This document shows positions 23,981-38,312 of a DNA stretch of 64,000 nt, piece by piece (position 1 is the stretch's first letter; every line of letters starts with the position of its first letter). A program made the position numbers and the translations under genes. The notes under the pieces are model-generated. The model saw only the letters and a program-made list of their open reading frames with translations. It was not told where the DNA came from and made no database searches. Origin of the DNA: Cystobasidium ongulense (Eukaryota; Basidiomycota; Cystobasidiomycetes; Cystobasidiales; Cystobasidiaceae); NCBI GenBank assembly GCA_022835595.1, contig BQUP01000002.1, forward strand, positions 2,590,534-2,654,533, read 5' to 3'.

Positions 23981-24662
23981 GGTGGTATCGCAGGACGGCC
24001 TATCGAAGTTCTTGGAATTTCACCTGACGAGTGGTGTGCGTCTATACTGGGCGGGCGTGCAGAAGAGTGTTGGTTGTGGTCCTGGCCTCGAGTTGAAGGT
24101 TGAAGCAGGAGTATGGTCTGGCTTGAGGTAGGTGACCAGTCGGACGCTCGCAGAGCTGTTGACGTACTGGTTGCCATCATGGCAGATGAATGGCAATGCT
24201 GCAGATGGTGGCAAGCGGTATACGCCTGGCATGACACTCGAGCAACATAGGCGAGATAGCCTGATGTCTCGGCTCGGCTAGGCGTATCTATCTCCAGAAG
24301 TTGGAGTGTGTCAGTCCTTCAGAGCTCTGGACAACAGATACCTATCCTTGCAACCGGCGCTTTCGGCCGCCCACTTCCGCCTGCAAGAGTGAAGAGCCAG
24401 AGCAGTGCATGCAACCACTATGAAATACGATGCAGAAGTAGGCATACGGTGCGGCAATAGACTGTCCAGCCCACTCCTCATCTGCTTGAGCTTTCCTCTG
24501 TAGTCCTGGCTCAAAAGCCCGACTTTCTCTATAATCAGAAACATATCGCGCTGATAGTGTCTTGCCTCTGCTCCATTCGAAAGCAATTCACCGCTGCACA
24601 TCATTCAAGCTTTCAAAGCACTCAGAGCACGTCTTCCACCACCGCACACACCGCACGCAGCC
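23981..24662. promoter_or_regulatory. divergent promoter region mgr2 / dienelactone hydrolase
   Basis: 682 bp between two start codons, with several short frames that look like noise. No clear element was identified. Confidence 0.4.
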
Positions 24663-25770
24663 ATGTCTCTTTGCAAACACTGCGTCTCCGGCTCTATCCA
24701 CGAAGGTACCCCCAAGGGCAAGGTCGAGCAAATCGATGGACACGATGTCTATGTCGCAATCCCCACAAAGGACTACCCCAAGGACAAGGCACTGCTCATG
24801 CTCACTGATGTATTCGGCCTTCCGCTCGTCAACAACAAGGTGCGGCCCAGCTTCCCTCATCAGTTCTTCTCCGCGGCGTTCAGCTTGACGGAACTCGCCG
24901 CATCTTTTTGATCGCGTCATAAGAAGCTATAAAAATACTGACTTGGTTTTCTATACGTACAGCTCCTTGCGGACTCGTATGCCGATAATGGAATCCTCAC
25001 CTACATGCCCGACTACTTGAACAGGGACCCTATCGACCCTGAAGCCATGGCTTCCGGCAAGGCCGATGTAAGTTTCGAGTGGCGGCCGGCAAGGAGCACA
25101 ACTATACCGTCTGATACACAAACATAAACCTATTTCTGCATCTGCTGACTATATTCATTGTAGCTCGGCGCATGGTTCCCCAATCACGGACCAGAGCAGA
25201 CTATGCCTGCTGTCAAGGCCACAATGGACTACCTAAAAGCACAAGGCGTAAAGGAATTCGGTGCTGTAGGATACTGCTTCGGCGCTCGATATGTATTCAA
25301 TCTATCCTACGATGGACTCATCAAGGTCGGAGCAGTCAACCACCCAAGTCTGATCCAACCAGAGGATATCGAGAAGATCGGCAAGACTGGTGTACCCATT
25401 CTTTTCAATGTGAGCCTTCTAACGCCATCCTCAAAAGCATGCTTCTATAAAATTGCTGACCACAATTTACATATACTGCAGACCTGCGAAACAGACTCTC
25501 AGTTCCCCAAGGAGAAGCAAGAACTCGCAGACAAGGTTCTCGGAGGCAACACGGACCTGTAAAAGCGAAACTACTGGGCTGGTCAGACTCACGGATTCGC
25601 GTATGTCTCATTTTTCTCTTGACATGCTAGTATGCTCTCTTACTGAGTCATGGCTGCTACTTCAACCTCAATATAACAGTGTCCGAGGTGACTTTTCTAA
25701 GCCTGAGAACAAGAAAGCTCACGATGAGGCTTTCAAGGCTTCATACGAGTGGATCGCCTCCAAGCTTTAA
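24663..25770 (+). pseudogene. dienelactone hydrolase family gene with in-frame stop
   Basis: Alpha/beta hydrolase of the dienelactone hydrolase type. Exons 24663-24839, 24963-25067, 25164-25409, 25482-25600 and 25680-25770 keep one phase and would give ~245 aa. The Cys nucleophile is in GYCFGARY (Cys ~132) and the acid in TCETDSQFP. The catalytic His would be in THGFAVRG. An in-frame TAA at 25560-25562 lies after CLGGNTDL-like sequence (GGNTDL) and before the His. The usual aromatic residue at this place (TAC or TAT) is one base away. Everything downstream, including a correct intron and the C-terminal KAHDEAFKASYEWIASKL, stays conserved, so the stop may be recent, a base-call error or a read-through site. 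Translated as is, the product would be 202 aa without its catalytic His. Activity in aromatic degradation is not proven. Confidence 0.8.
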
Positions 25771-26291
25771 AAGCCAACCATTGTACTTTCAGCACCATAG
25801 CAAGAAAAAGACATAGCAAAGTATAAGTTTATGCAACAACGATAAATGCACTTCATTAAGAATAGTTGATTAGTACCTGCTGAGCAAGCAATGCGTTCCA
25901 AGCAGACTTACTACACGAGTCTATGATATCGCAGAGCGCCAATATTATCTCTCATCCAACTGAATATAAAATACCGAATACTTGCCTGATGGCTTCTTTT
26001 TAGACCACAAAAGAAAGAGCCTATAACGCTCGACCGGTCCAGCTAATGGCTGGTGGCGCTGAGAAAGACGGTTCGAAACGCTGATCTAGGGCTCATCACG
26101 ATGTAAATTATGTTAGAGCTCTTAAATTGCTGGCGTGTAGCTTGTCATTTGCATGCTACGTTGAACGACACATCAATCCGTAGTCAACTCCGCTGTACTT
26201 TTGACTTCCTCGATCACCTTAGTATATATTTCGAGGATGACATTTTGAAGCTCTACATCTTTACCGCAACCAATTCAATCTCAAAGCAACC
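25771..26291. other. intergenic region upstream of DAHP synthase
   Basis: 521 bp. It should hold the 3' end of the hydrolase gene and the promoter of the DAHP synthase gene, with a TATA-like run at about 26222-26229. Nothing else was seen. Confidence 0.4.
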
Positions 26292-27785
<1,494 letters not shown>

Positions 27786-28007
27786 GTACCGTTCACACGC
27801 TAGCATCGCACTTGCATTATACGCTTCCCTATTGTACGATCACTCTTGGCTCTTTCTTTATTTAGAGGTGCAATGCATCGGTCTTGCATACGACCTCGAA
27901 AGTCACTCGTTGCCCATCATAGCAACCATACACAGAGGATCAGAGCTCTGGAATTGCTATATCATGCCACTGCCCAACGTTGCATCTATCGTTCTTCTAA
28001 GCTACAT

Positions 28008-29302
28008 TCAATTGATTATGATGACACTGCTTGGGGTTAGATCAAGCTCTTTCAAAGTTTTTTCCATTTCTGCGTCAGTCAATACTCTACGCGGAAACGG
28101 AAGGCTGACTGTGCCTTGGAAGATCTGCTGATTGCAATTATCTCTAACCCAAGCGACTGTATCTTTCAACTTTTCAGTCGACTCTCGAGTCGTGACAATA
28201 GGCTGACCATATGGTAGACGGATTTGAAGTCGAGTCTGGGCAGCATCACTCTTGCTTGACCCTCCAGTGGCAGGCTTCGGTGCCGTAGTGGCTTCATTCG
28301 AAACATTTCCAACGGAAGTCATAGAGGTTTTAGGCGCAGTACCATCTCGAATAGCCTTCTCCCTGGCGAATTTCTCGGCACGTTCTCGCTTATCTTGCTC
28401 AATTTTGGCCTTCACTCTAGCTCGCGCTTTTGCTTCATCAAGCTTGTCTAGAAGCACTCAAGAGTTTGAGGAAGTGGCGGGCGCTGAATGAATGAAACGC
28501 CAGAACTTACCCTGTTTACGCTGCTTTGCTTCCTTTTCAGCTTCTTTGAGCTTTAAATCTTCTTTGATCTTTCCCATATCCTGACCACCTTTCCTTCTTA
28601 TCTCTTCATTTCGTTTGGCTTCTTCTGCATTGACTTTAGCAGCGGCAGCTTTACGAATAGCAGCCTTTTCTTGTAGTTCCTTTAGTTTTTCCTTCTTCTC
28701 TTCTTCAGTCAAAGGCTTTTTCTCCTCTGTAGACTCTTCAAAGTTCGTATGGCCGGACTTGTCACCGTGCCAGCTAGCTTCTGCGGTCGACCGGAATACT
28801 TTGCCACAATCTGTGCATCTGAGAGACTGTTCGCCGGAAGTGCCGATGTGAAAGACAGGATTATTGGGAGCAGAGAGACGGCAGTTTAGATGTGAGATAG
28901 TCAGCGTAGTTCTAGCGAGGTGTCGATGCTGGGTAGGCGTCGCTGCATGCAAGCAACAAGTGCAGCGTCATCTCTACTGCTGGACTGACAAGCACTCGTT
29001 GCTGCAACCGCAGCGGCGCGAATACGGCGAGACCAACCTTTGCCTCTGCATCGGAGCCCCCTGCAGATGTAATGTTCACGTCTTGCCCGTCCTCGCCGTC
29101 GCTGTCAGCGCCGTCGCTGCCCTCATGCTCCTGCAGGTAATCGAGTGCTGGCTGGAGGCCGCGATTGCCAGTCTTGCGAAGAGCTCTGGGAATGCAATGC
29201 ATGAGCATGAGCATAGCTGGCTAGTCGAATGCGTCTTAAGCCTCACCTCTTTGCTCGTGGCTCGTCAAAGCCGAACTCCAAGAGCTGCGATAGATCAGAC
29301 AT
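28008..29302 (-). CDS. UBA / C2H2-like zinc finger / UBX protein (UBXN1-like Cdc48 adaptor)
   Basis: Exons 29302-29247, 29185-29038, 28826-28511 and 28447-28008 give 319 aa. The N-terminus is a UBA domain (SQLLEFGFDEPRAKRALRKT, then NRGLQPALDYLQEH). A CTDCGKVF...WHGDKSGHTNF finger and a Lys/Glu-rich coiled coil (LTEEEKKEKLKELQEKAAIR) follow. The C-terminus is a UBX domain (QIRLPYGQPIVTTRES, then TLKELDLTPSSVIIIN). Proteins with this layout bind ubiquitin with UBA and Cdc48/p97 with UBX. The second intron would use GTTGGT as donor (29037), which is weak; other donors a little further in could be used. It diverges from APC1 over 159 bp. Confidence 0.83.
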
Positions 29303-29461
29303 TGTTGCGCGTATGTGTGTGTTCGAAGACAAGCAAGAGAGCAAGCAAGCAAGCGTCTCTCTTCGGCCAGCTGGCAACACCACAGCAAGACTGCCGGCGA
29401 AGACCAACACGATGCACACCAGGCGGCATCTGTGACCCGAGTGCACCGCGCTGCCTGCACG
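29303..29461. promoter_or_regulatory. divergent promoter UBX gene / apc1
   Basis: 159 bp between start codons. A repeated CAAG/AGCAAG stretch near 29332-29352 lies in the probable 5' UTR. No motif was assigned. Confidence 0.4.
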
Positions 29462-32400
29462 ATGGCCGACCTCTCGATACCTCTGCCAGTCCTGCCGGCG
29501 CGCGTCTCGCCTGGCCGTGCGTATTTTCTGTGCAGGAACAGACGGCGACTGAGCGAATGCGATAGCAAAAGCAAAGGCAAGCAGCGCGCCCGCAACAGTC
29601 AGACTGGAGAGACATCCTCTGGCCTTGCATACGATGCCATCTATGCTGGCATCAAAAACAACCCACTGTTCAACCAGTTGCAGCAGGATGGCGCGAGGAC
29701 AGACATACTGGAAGCTGGATCGAATACCCCCACAGTCCAGACAGTCCTATACTGCGACAACTCACCTACAAGAGAAAATCGTGACCCCCCTCTTGTCGAA
29801 GAGCTCGCTTGGTGCGAGTCAACTCTTATCTGGAGCAAAGGTACTTCAATCTATCGCAAATACAGCTTCTCGGAAGACCCCGACCAAAAACAAACGATAC
29901 AGCAAGCTCTTTTCGCATACTTTGAAGTACCCGCAAAGCCTAAACAACAGCAAGAAACCTTCGACAGCTCTCTTATGCCGCCTACTCCTTCATTCCCGCC
30001 ACCGCTCACGCACGCTTCATCATCGCCCTCTTCCTCCTCAAGTGACGAGGATCTGTATGGCCCTTTCCACTCTAATACTCCACTTCCACCGTGGTCCGAC
30101 GACAACGCTACCGCATCCGCTACTCTTGAAACCGCCTCTACTTTGACTTCAGTGTTCAAGGTTCGAGTTCTGGTAGTACTGCAACCACAAGTTGTACGCC
30201 TATACTACCCGAACGGGCAGAATCACGTTATTCCCCTGGCTTTCCAAGTGGAAAAGGTCTTTGCACTCGAGCGTGGCCTTCTTCTCGAGAGAAATGAAAT
30301 GACAAAGACACCTCTTCCAGATTGGTGGCCGAGCACTTCGTCTAGCAACCCAATTAGCGACAGCATCTCTGAGCCGGTCTTTTATACGCTTCTTGACCCA
30401 TCACAGGAGGCGAGACCCGTCTCGAAAGTACCAGCTTTGTTAAACATCCCGGCGGCATGTCCTTCAGATCCAGTCCTTGCAAGGCAACAAACGAAGTTCT
30501 CGCCTTCATCGCAGCCAACTGTCTATACTGAGAAAGGGGAACGCGTCATCTATACATCGGACAGAAAAGACATGTCTCAAGCTATCATAGTCACTTTTAA
30601 CACAAAGACCACGAAGCTTTCCATTTGGTCGTATGCAGTTGTCATTCCTAAGCCGTTAGACGAGGTTGAGGCCTTTAGACACAAAGTCAAAGAACAAGAA
30701 CTAGAAGAAACCAATTCCAGCGATGACCTTTTAGGAAACGTAACGATAGACAAGGCTGGGATGAGCATTGCCGCTCCCTATCTTACGTTGGGCAAGAGGA
30801 GACGCAGTAGTGATGGCCTAGACAATGCACTACCGTCTTCCGAGCCCGATTTCCCCGCCTCTACAGCAGATAGTGAGACTTCTCACCAGCCTCTGGGCAG
30901 TACGGCTATCTCAAGGCGGATATCAGCATTGCTAGACCGTCGGAAGAGCCACCATAATCCAGACTCAACTGTTGCCGATCTTCTCGGTAGTCTTGCACCT
31001 GCTGGTACGCAGGGTGCAAGTCATGCAAGTGGTTCGAGTCAGGAGAAAATGCATCGCAGAACGACACTACTGAAAAACGTCACATCAGCTGGCATGGATA
31101 GGCGATCAAGTACGACACGCAACGAGTTGTCTGTATCCCTTGATAGGATGGCTATTGGAGCATCTCTTATGCCCGCTCATTCTCAAACAAGTCAGCCTTC
31201 ATCGTCCCAACAGACCACTGTCCCAATTACGGTAGATCCGGGAGACCTTGCATCACACGATGAGCAGGAGCGATTCGAAGCTCTCGTAGGACACGGTGAA
31301 CTCGAAAGAGAAACAAGCTTGGCTGCTACGCCGCACTACGACGACCATTCAAATAGCGATATCTTCATCAGCCGCCTTTATTCGGTCGAATTGTCCGGCA
31401 TATCGTGAGTAGCCCAAGGTCCACGCCGGAAAGAGGGGGCCACATTCTGATTATCGTCAATTCTCTTAGGTCTGCCAGTGACATTGAAGCAACTGTGTAT
31501 GGGGCTACCGATAGCGAGGCAACCCTCGCCGTGCTCGTTCCGAAACAGCAATCCTTGGCTCTCTTCAGAATCACCGTGGAGAAGGCCCAAGATGACTCTA
31601 AGTTAGCCTGCAACCCAGTGCGGCAGCTTGAAGCAATAAGTATGGCCTCTGTCCTCAGCACTCGGGCGGCATCCTACGATCTCATGGTGCTCGATACTAG
31701 AAAAAGGCTATCCTTGTTGATGCCGAACGGTCAGAGCTTCCAATTACACGTCAGAAACGCGGAGTTCCCTCAAAAATTATGCAATGCCACGGCAGATTCG
31801 CTCGAAGTGCATTTACAGGAAAGCCGGGGGCCGTGTCGTGTATCGACAATTCTGATGACAAAACTGCCTGTTATCGACAACATTCTAAGTCTTTTGGCGT
31901 CGGTTCTGGGAGACGAAACACCGAACATCCTCACCTCATTCTGGCGGCACTACATGGAAGCTACCGAATCTTCACCTGCCCAAGCTATTCGATCTCTGCA
32001 GTTTGCACTGCTTGGTGAGACCAGCTCAGACGCTGCCTCGGACAATACGCTGTCAGACTGGGACTGGCTCTCTAGCCAAGCCAAATCGACGCTTACGGCC
32101 GATGATAGTTCAAAGCCTCAAGTTACAACCTCAGCCCAGTGTAAAGCGCTATGCTTATACGCCTTACACCTGAGATCTGAAGAGAGAAAATTGTTTGTGG
32201 CAACCCAAGAAGAGGTCAAGTTGATAGCAAACCTTGTACATTCTCTCGCATGCAGCTTGCGTGCTTGGGACTACGCAGAGCTAGCCCTTCGGGATGGAGC
32301 AAGTTTCACTGTGATGAGGGAGTTCAATACATCGAAAGGTGAAAGCAACATTCTAGGCCTTCTACCCCTGCCTTTCGATATACACACCAACCTGCTGCAG

Positions 32401-35400
32401 CGCCTGAAGACTGGAAAAACTCCACGAGACCCTTTTCTGCATCTGCGTGCCCTCATCTCCGCCGTCGACCCGTGCAGCAGTGGACTGCTAGTTGATGAAC
32501 ATTTCAAAGCACTGCAAAGCGTCATCTTAATTTACAACTCATTCCGAGTGGACTTTCACTCCTCTAGAGATGCGTCAAAGCAGTTGGAGCAGCTGGTATT
32601 GACCTGCGCGAATGAAGGCATGACCTACGATGATCTGGCCTGTCTCACCGCAGCAGTAGCTATACCTTTGCGTGAAGCCATTCGACACTGTCAGAGTCAC
32701 ACACCTGCTGCATGGCCAAAGCGAGCCTACGCTCTAATGGATCGCGCCGATCAAATGGCAACTACTAAAGGGCCCGCCATTGGGCGAAGACGGGAGGTGC
32801 GTATTTCAGCTTACATATGGTATTGTCTACTGCTTAATCTGAAATCTGCAGCCCATAAGCATGAAGAAGCGGTCCCAATATACGCACGATGCAATATGTG
32901 ACACATCAAAGCATATCAAACCTATCTCACACGTACAACATCTGCCCAAGCGCAAAGTCAAAACAAAAGCTACTCGTTTCTCTTTGGACCACAGGCTAGA
33001 CGATGTTCAGCGCATGCTTAACTACACGTCTTCGCTCATTGTTAAGCTTCCAAAATCTACCCAACCGACGTGAGTCTTGTGCCCTCTCTGCTAACGTTTC
33101 GAGTAGGATCACTAACATACGAACCTCGATACAGTGAGGCTGAGCTGCCCGCTGCTCAGCAAGAGCATACTCTGGCACTTGCGCAGCGGACTCTGGCCCT
33201 GCCCGTGGGGCACGGAATTTTCTTCTTCAGAGCAACCGCACGGCCGCGTTCGGTAGGCATTTCAATTCCCAAAGTGGAGTTATCGGCAAGGGTTCTTCCT
33301 TCCACGTCATTCGCAACACCCGATGTGGAAGTTTTAGCTCCCGAAGAGAAGACTTGGCCCTACTTTCACAGCGGAGTGGCAACGGCATTGCATATAGCTT
33401 GGTCGAAAGATGATTTCGATGCGTCGGAATACACCTTTCACAGACCCGCGGAGCTAAACGCTAGGCACGGCGGCTTTCTGTTGGGTCTGGGTCTGACAGG
33501 GCAAATCCGCTCGATGGGCACTTATCAAGCATTCAAGTACCTGGATCCAAAACACGAATACACTTCCGTTGGTCTCCTGCTGGGCTTGGGTGTATCATAT
33601 CTGGGTACTGCCGACGTCAAGGTTTCCTCAACGCTTTCAGTGCACACAGCAGCATTGCATCCAGCAACAGCGGCTCCTCTTAACGTTAGCTTGAGCCTAC
33701 AAGCTGCTGGCCTCTTTGGAATTGGACTATTGCACGTAGCTTCCGCTAATCGAAGGATCGCCGACAACATTCTGCGTGACTTATCTCAGACGCACATTAC
33801 TGGTACAGAACATCCAGACGGCTGCCTGGAGGCCTACGCTATCTCGTCAGGCTTCGCGTACGGGCTTGTCATGCTGGGACGCGGCAACGAGTACGGTGGA
33901 CCCTCTGATGCAAATATCCTTGGCACCTTCAAATACCTGCTCGAAGGTGGTAGGGGCACTCATCTGCCTGGAGCGAAGAAGAATGTGGAGGGAACCTTGA
34001 ATACAGCCGTGACTAGTCCCGCTGCAACCCTCTCGCTCGGCTTAACATTCCTACGCACCAACCGCCGGGATGTAGCAAACCTGCTGGAGCTTCCTCAGTC
34101 TCTTGATAGACTTGATCATATCAGGAATGATCTGATTCTGCTGCGCACGGCATGTCGACATCTTATATTGTGGGACGACTTGTTTTGTACGAAAGCATGC
34201 ATAGAAGGACTAGTCCCACCTTTCTTGACGGCGAACATGAGAAGAAGCAAAGCAGCCGGTACTGCCGTCCCCAGCGATCAAGACGTCGCCTATTGGCACG
34301 TTGTGGCTGGAGGCTGTCTTGCCCTGGGCTTGAAGTTCGCTGGATCTGCCAAAGTCGAGGCACATTCTGTGCTTGTCGAGTACTTGGACATTCTTGTGCG
34401 AAAAGTCGCTAGCGTTACAGGTGCGGATCTCATGCAGCGTAACGTCGACATTGGACTGACCCATTAACCAATTCATAGTGACTGCTTCACTGCGGAGCAA
34501 GCTGGCTTACCGTTCTTTGCAGAACTGCGTCAACATCATATGTCTCGCTCTCGCGACTGTCATGGCGGGTACAGGGGAGCTGAATGTCTTGCGAAGACTT
34601 CGTGTCATGCACGGAAATGTCAGAAAGAGTGTCTCATACGGAACGCATATGGCTACACACATGGCTCTCGGTCTCCTTTTCCTCGGCAAAGGGAGATTCA
34701 CTCTCGGAACGTCAAAAGTCGCTACGGCCGCCCTACTCTGTGCATTCTACCCAGTATTTCCACAAACTCCGTCTTGCAATCGCTTTCATTTGCAAGCCTT
34801 GCGTCATATGTGGGTCCTGGCAGTAGAGCCTAGATGCCTGATTGCGAGAGATGTAGACAGTGGCATGTCGGTCTACCTTCGTCTCAAATTCAAGCTATCT
34901 GAAAAAGTCGAAGATACCGAGAAGCAGGTTATCACAGCGAAATACCTGACCGCGCCAACTTTGACACCCTCGCTGGCAAGTATCGCCTCGATACAGACCG
35001 ACTCTCCGCGGTACTGGCCCGTTACCCTTGACTTCCACAATGTCAAAGACCACCTTCAATTCTTCATTAAAACCCAAACAATTTTCGTCAAAAGAAAAGC
35101 TGGGCATCTATCGTATGCACAAGATCCACGTGGCATTCAGAGCCTATATACGCAGCCAGAATCGGAAGGCGCGACAGCTGTGTTCGACAACGGTCAAACA
35201 GCAAAGGTGTTAGTCTCTAAGCAAGCTCATTTGGTCAACCTCATCGCTTCTTTCCAGTCATTTTCGCCCATAGCGCGCACCGATCTCAAATCTTTCTGCT
35301 TAGCAGAGGCAGATGATCTGAAGGTAACTCAACTGTCAGCAGCTTATATGACCACTATAGTCATGGAATCCCTGGTGCAAGATAAGCCCGAAGCAACTGC

Positions 35401-35923
35401 AGTGTATCGTGCTCTTGCTCAGGCTTTTAATTCTGACGCTGGAATGCCGGTCCGGAATGCACAAGCGTTAGTCTTCGTCAACAGATTTTATGAAGATGAG
35501 ATATATGGTCAGCTCTTCAAGACTCGTCGTCAATGTCTCATCCGTCGGGACCTCATCGAGCACGCCTATATGCGGGTCGAGAGTGTCGCCGACCGCATTG
35601 TGGGTGACAGGGACATTGCCCGCAGCATGCTGGCGTCCTTACTTGCCGAAAATGATGCGGAGAGAAGCACAACTATGGACGATACGGAGCTGCAAAAGCT
35701 ACTAGTGCCTTTCTTACAGATACCTCCGAAAAGCGTCCTCAAAAGCCTTTGCGGAAGGATTTCGACGATGCGCGATAACGGTCACAGCCCGGTGCCTGTC
35801 TTGGAGGCACTGCTGCCTGCAATTTTGGCTCGCATACTCCAGAATTTGCCGATAGAGCGTATGGACAGCAAGAGAAGTGAATTGAAACTCGCCAAATTTT
35901 TAACGGCTGCCCTGCTCAATTAG
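29462..35923 (+). CDS. apc1: anaphase-promoting complex subunit 1 (APC1)
   Basis: Largest scaffold of the APC/C ubiquitin ligase. Exons 29462-31404, 31470-32796, 32852-33069, 33135-34438 and 34479-35923 give 2078 aa. The N-terminal beta-propeller half includes ELAWCESTLIWSKGTSIYRK and low-complexity Ser-rich loops. The middle has FSLDHRLDDVQRMLNYTSS and TLALAQRTLALPVGHGIFFF. The proteasome/cyclosome repeat part has HGGFLLGLGLTGQIRSM, EYTSVGLLLGLGVSYLG and VHTAALHP. A further GTHMATHMALGLLFLGKG and LRHMWVLAVEPRCLIARDVD are typical of APC1. The fourth intron is only 40 nt (34439-34478), with a CTGAC branch-like site. The start chosen is the first ATG fitting (MADLSIPLPV); upstream in-frame codons belong to the divergent promoter. 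Confidence 0.92.
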
Positions 35924-36170
35924 AATTTCGGTCAGTCTGTTGTAGCTCTTACCCACATGTAGACTCGAGTGCCCAAAAATACAGAACCCTTCGTCACCGC
36001 ACTTTTGCAGTAGGCAGCTGGTGGTCACAAGTATTGTCAACTTGATTTTCACATCTCAAATGAAATGGGCGAGCCCGTAGGATTAACAGTTTGGTACTTT
36101 CGCGACATGCTCGACAATTGACTGCGGTGTATATTGTTCACAGTTTCAGGTAAATCTAACTTCTACTCTG
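35924..36170. other. convergent spacer apc1 / delta-COP
   Basis: 247 bp between two stop codons, holding 3' UTRs. Confidence 0.4.
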
Positions 36171-38312
36171 CTAAACGATCACAAAGTCTTCTGTGGTCAC
36201 CAGTGACTCTGTAGAATACAAGACGTCTTCTCCGCTAGCAGCGTCCTTGACGCTATCTACCTTTATTCCACACAGGCCTGGCTGAGCAGCAAAGTCAACA
36301 GCGACAGGGAAGAATGCACCAATATCATCGCCTGTGACGTTAAATTCCAAAGTACCGGACTTGGTGTCTTCATTTTCTTGCGAAAGTTCGGGTATGAGCC
36401 AATTGAGTGCATGTGAGCCATCATCCAGACTCCATGAAGTTCCTTCTGCGGCTGTGACACTTCCTGGGTAGGCATCTCCAGGTAAAGGAATAGATATTAT
36501 GATGTTCTTGAGCTGAATATCGGGATCTTCAGAGACAAGCTCGTATTCAATGATGACGTCCATCGTCCCGTTATCAGATGGAGATGGCCAGCAATTGACT
36601 GTGTGAAGGCGGAACTCAGCTCTTCGCGCCTAAAGATGAACCCTAGACCGACCACTTACTGCTTAAAGGAACTATGCTCTCGTCCTTGCTTGTCATTCTC
36701 CATTTGAGTACAGCTAGTCCCGTCCGAACAGGGAAAGCCTGTTTTGTGTCTCTAAGCTGAATCTTCTTTGAATCCATCCATGCCTTTTTATCTATACGAG
36801 GATGCGTCTTGAACTGCAAGTCGTTTGTCGTGAAGTTATCAGAATGTGAAAGTTGTAGAATGACCTTGGCAACATCAGCAGAAGATATGCGAAGGTCAAG
36901 GTCACCCTTCAATTCTAATGAGTCTAAACCACCATCGCGGTTAAGCGCCAATGACAGTTTTTCACGGATGGCCAGGTGTACTCTGTTAAGCGAGACTACG
37001 GTCAGCACGTCCAACTGTATGGCTTGCACTCGTTGGCTCACTCTTCCTCGTCAATTGGACCAAACGGATTCTCGGGTTTTGCAGGCGCAGCGGGTGCTGT
37101 GGGTGTAGTAACGGTAGGCGAGTGTGCGGCTGCGTAGGAAGGTTCTTGCTGCATCTGTTCACATGGAAAAATCAGCACGTGTGTAGATCTGTACTAGTTG
37201 ATCCGGCATACCATCAGTGGGGCAGCTTCTTCAGGGACTGGTGCACCGCCGAGAGCATCAAGTAAGTCTGCCTTGTTCTTCGCGCCTTTCCCGCCGAGTT
37301 GCATGCCCTTGCCCTTGAAGGGCTTGTTGGCTTGTCTTTGGAGCGAACCATCACGTCAGAACGCATTTTCTTTCCAGTGACACAAGCTTTCACCACTTAC
37401 TGCGATGATAGACCGCCATACCGTTCTTCGGGACCTCCGACATTCTGGACAGGAGGTGGTGCGGGCGGTGCATACGGACGGTCGAAGCCCCCCGAGCCTC
37501 CAGATCCTCCCATCCCAGGGCTGCGTTGACGGTAGAACCTCGCGGGTCAGCTTCCTGTGGGCTGTTAGCACTACAATCTGAACTCACCCTCCAGGACCAT
37601 ATGGATTTTGACCACGACGCTGAGCTTCGCGTCTTTGCATTTCTAGTTGTTTTGCGCGTCTCTTGAGTTCCTCCTTTGCTTCCTGTTCCTTGTTCCTAGC
37701 GATAATCTCTTGTATGCGTTCTTCATGGGATTCCATCTCCATTGCCGCTCTGACTTCGGTCATGCCTACGCGCTCTCTGTAACCCATGGAGATGACTTCG
37801 TCGAATGCGCTGAGGAGTTCGAAAGCATTTCTGAGGACCTCTGACTCGCCAACGCCTCCCCTGATGGAGCCGACGCTGCACATCTCGGTCACGATGCGTC
37901 CTAGCAAGTGAAGGGTATCGATGTCTTGAAGAATATTGGAAAGAGGCGGGGTGAGAAGGACGCAGTAGAGGTCGTCGATAGGCATATACACGTATCGCAC
38001 GCTACCGTCTGCACTTAGGAGGGAGGTGTGCTGAGCTCCAGCTGGGATCAGCTTTGGGAACGAGAGCAGGAGCGACTCGAGCCGCGAGCGCGACATGTTG
38101 GGGTTGAACTGGCGCGCAACGAGGGCTGTTGCGGTCATAGCAAGGTGTAGACAGTCAGCATAACTCGTAATTGCGTGCATGGGTTACTGCGAGCTACTCA
38201 CGCCTTCCAGCCTTGGACACGACCGCGGATGCTAGGACAGGCTGCAGCAGTCGCAGTGGGACTCGAACAATCAGCGAGGACCAGCGCACAGAGACGTCGC
38301 GCGACGCACCAT
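36171..38312 (-). CDS. ret2: coatomer subunit delta (delta-COP, Ret2)
   Basis: COPI coat subunit for Golgi-to-ER transport. Eight exons: 38312-38310, 38241-38202, 38125-37588, 37520-37401, 37335-37212, 37154-37042, 36982-36660 and 36598-36171, giving 562 aa. The first exon is only the ATG: the donor GTGCGT follows it at once, and the next exon begins PVLASAVVSKAGR. The longin domain follows (RQFNPNMSRSRLESLL, FPKLI). Then come a helical linker (EERIQEIIARNKEQEAKEEL), a Gly/Pro-rich hinge (exon 4), and the C-terminal mu-homology domain (EKLSLALNRDGGLDSLELKG, PLSINCWPSPSDNGTMDV). The residue after AGR at one splice is Pro where Ala is usual. The gene is head-to-tail with the RGS-LOV gene. Confidence 0.92.

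Noticed and set aside
26040-26100. GGTTCGAAAC resembling a tRNA T-loop
   Set aside because: No acceptor stem, D-arm or anticodon arm can be placed around it.
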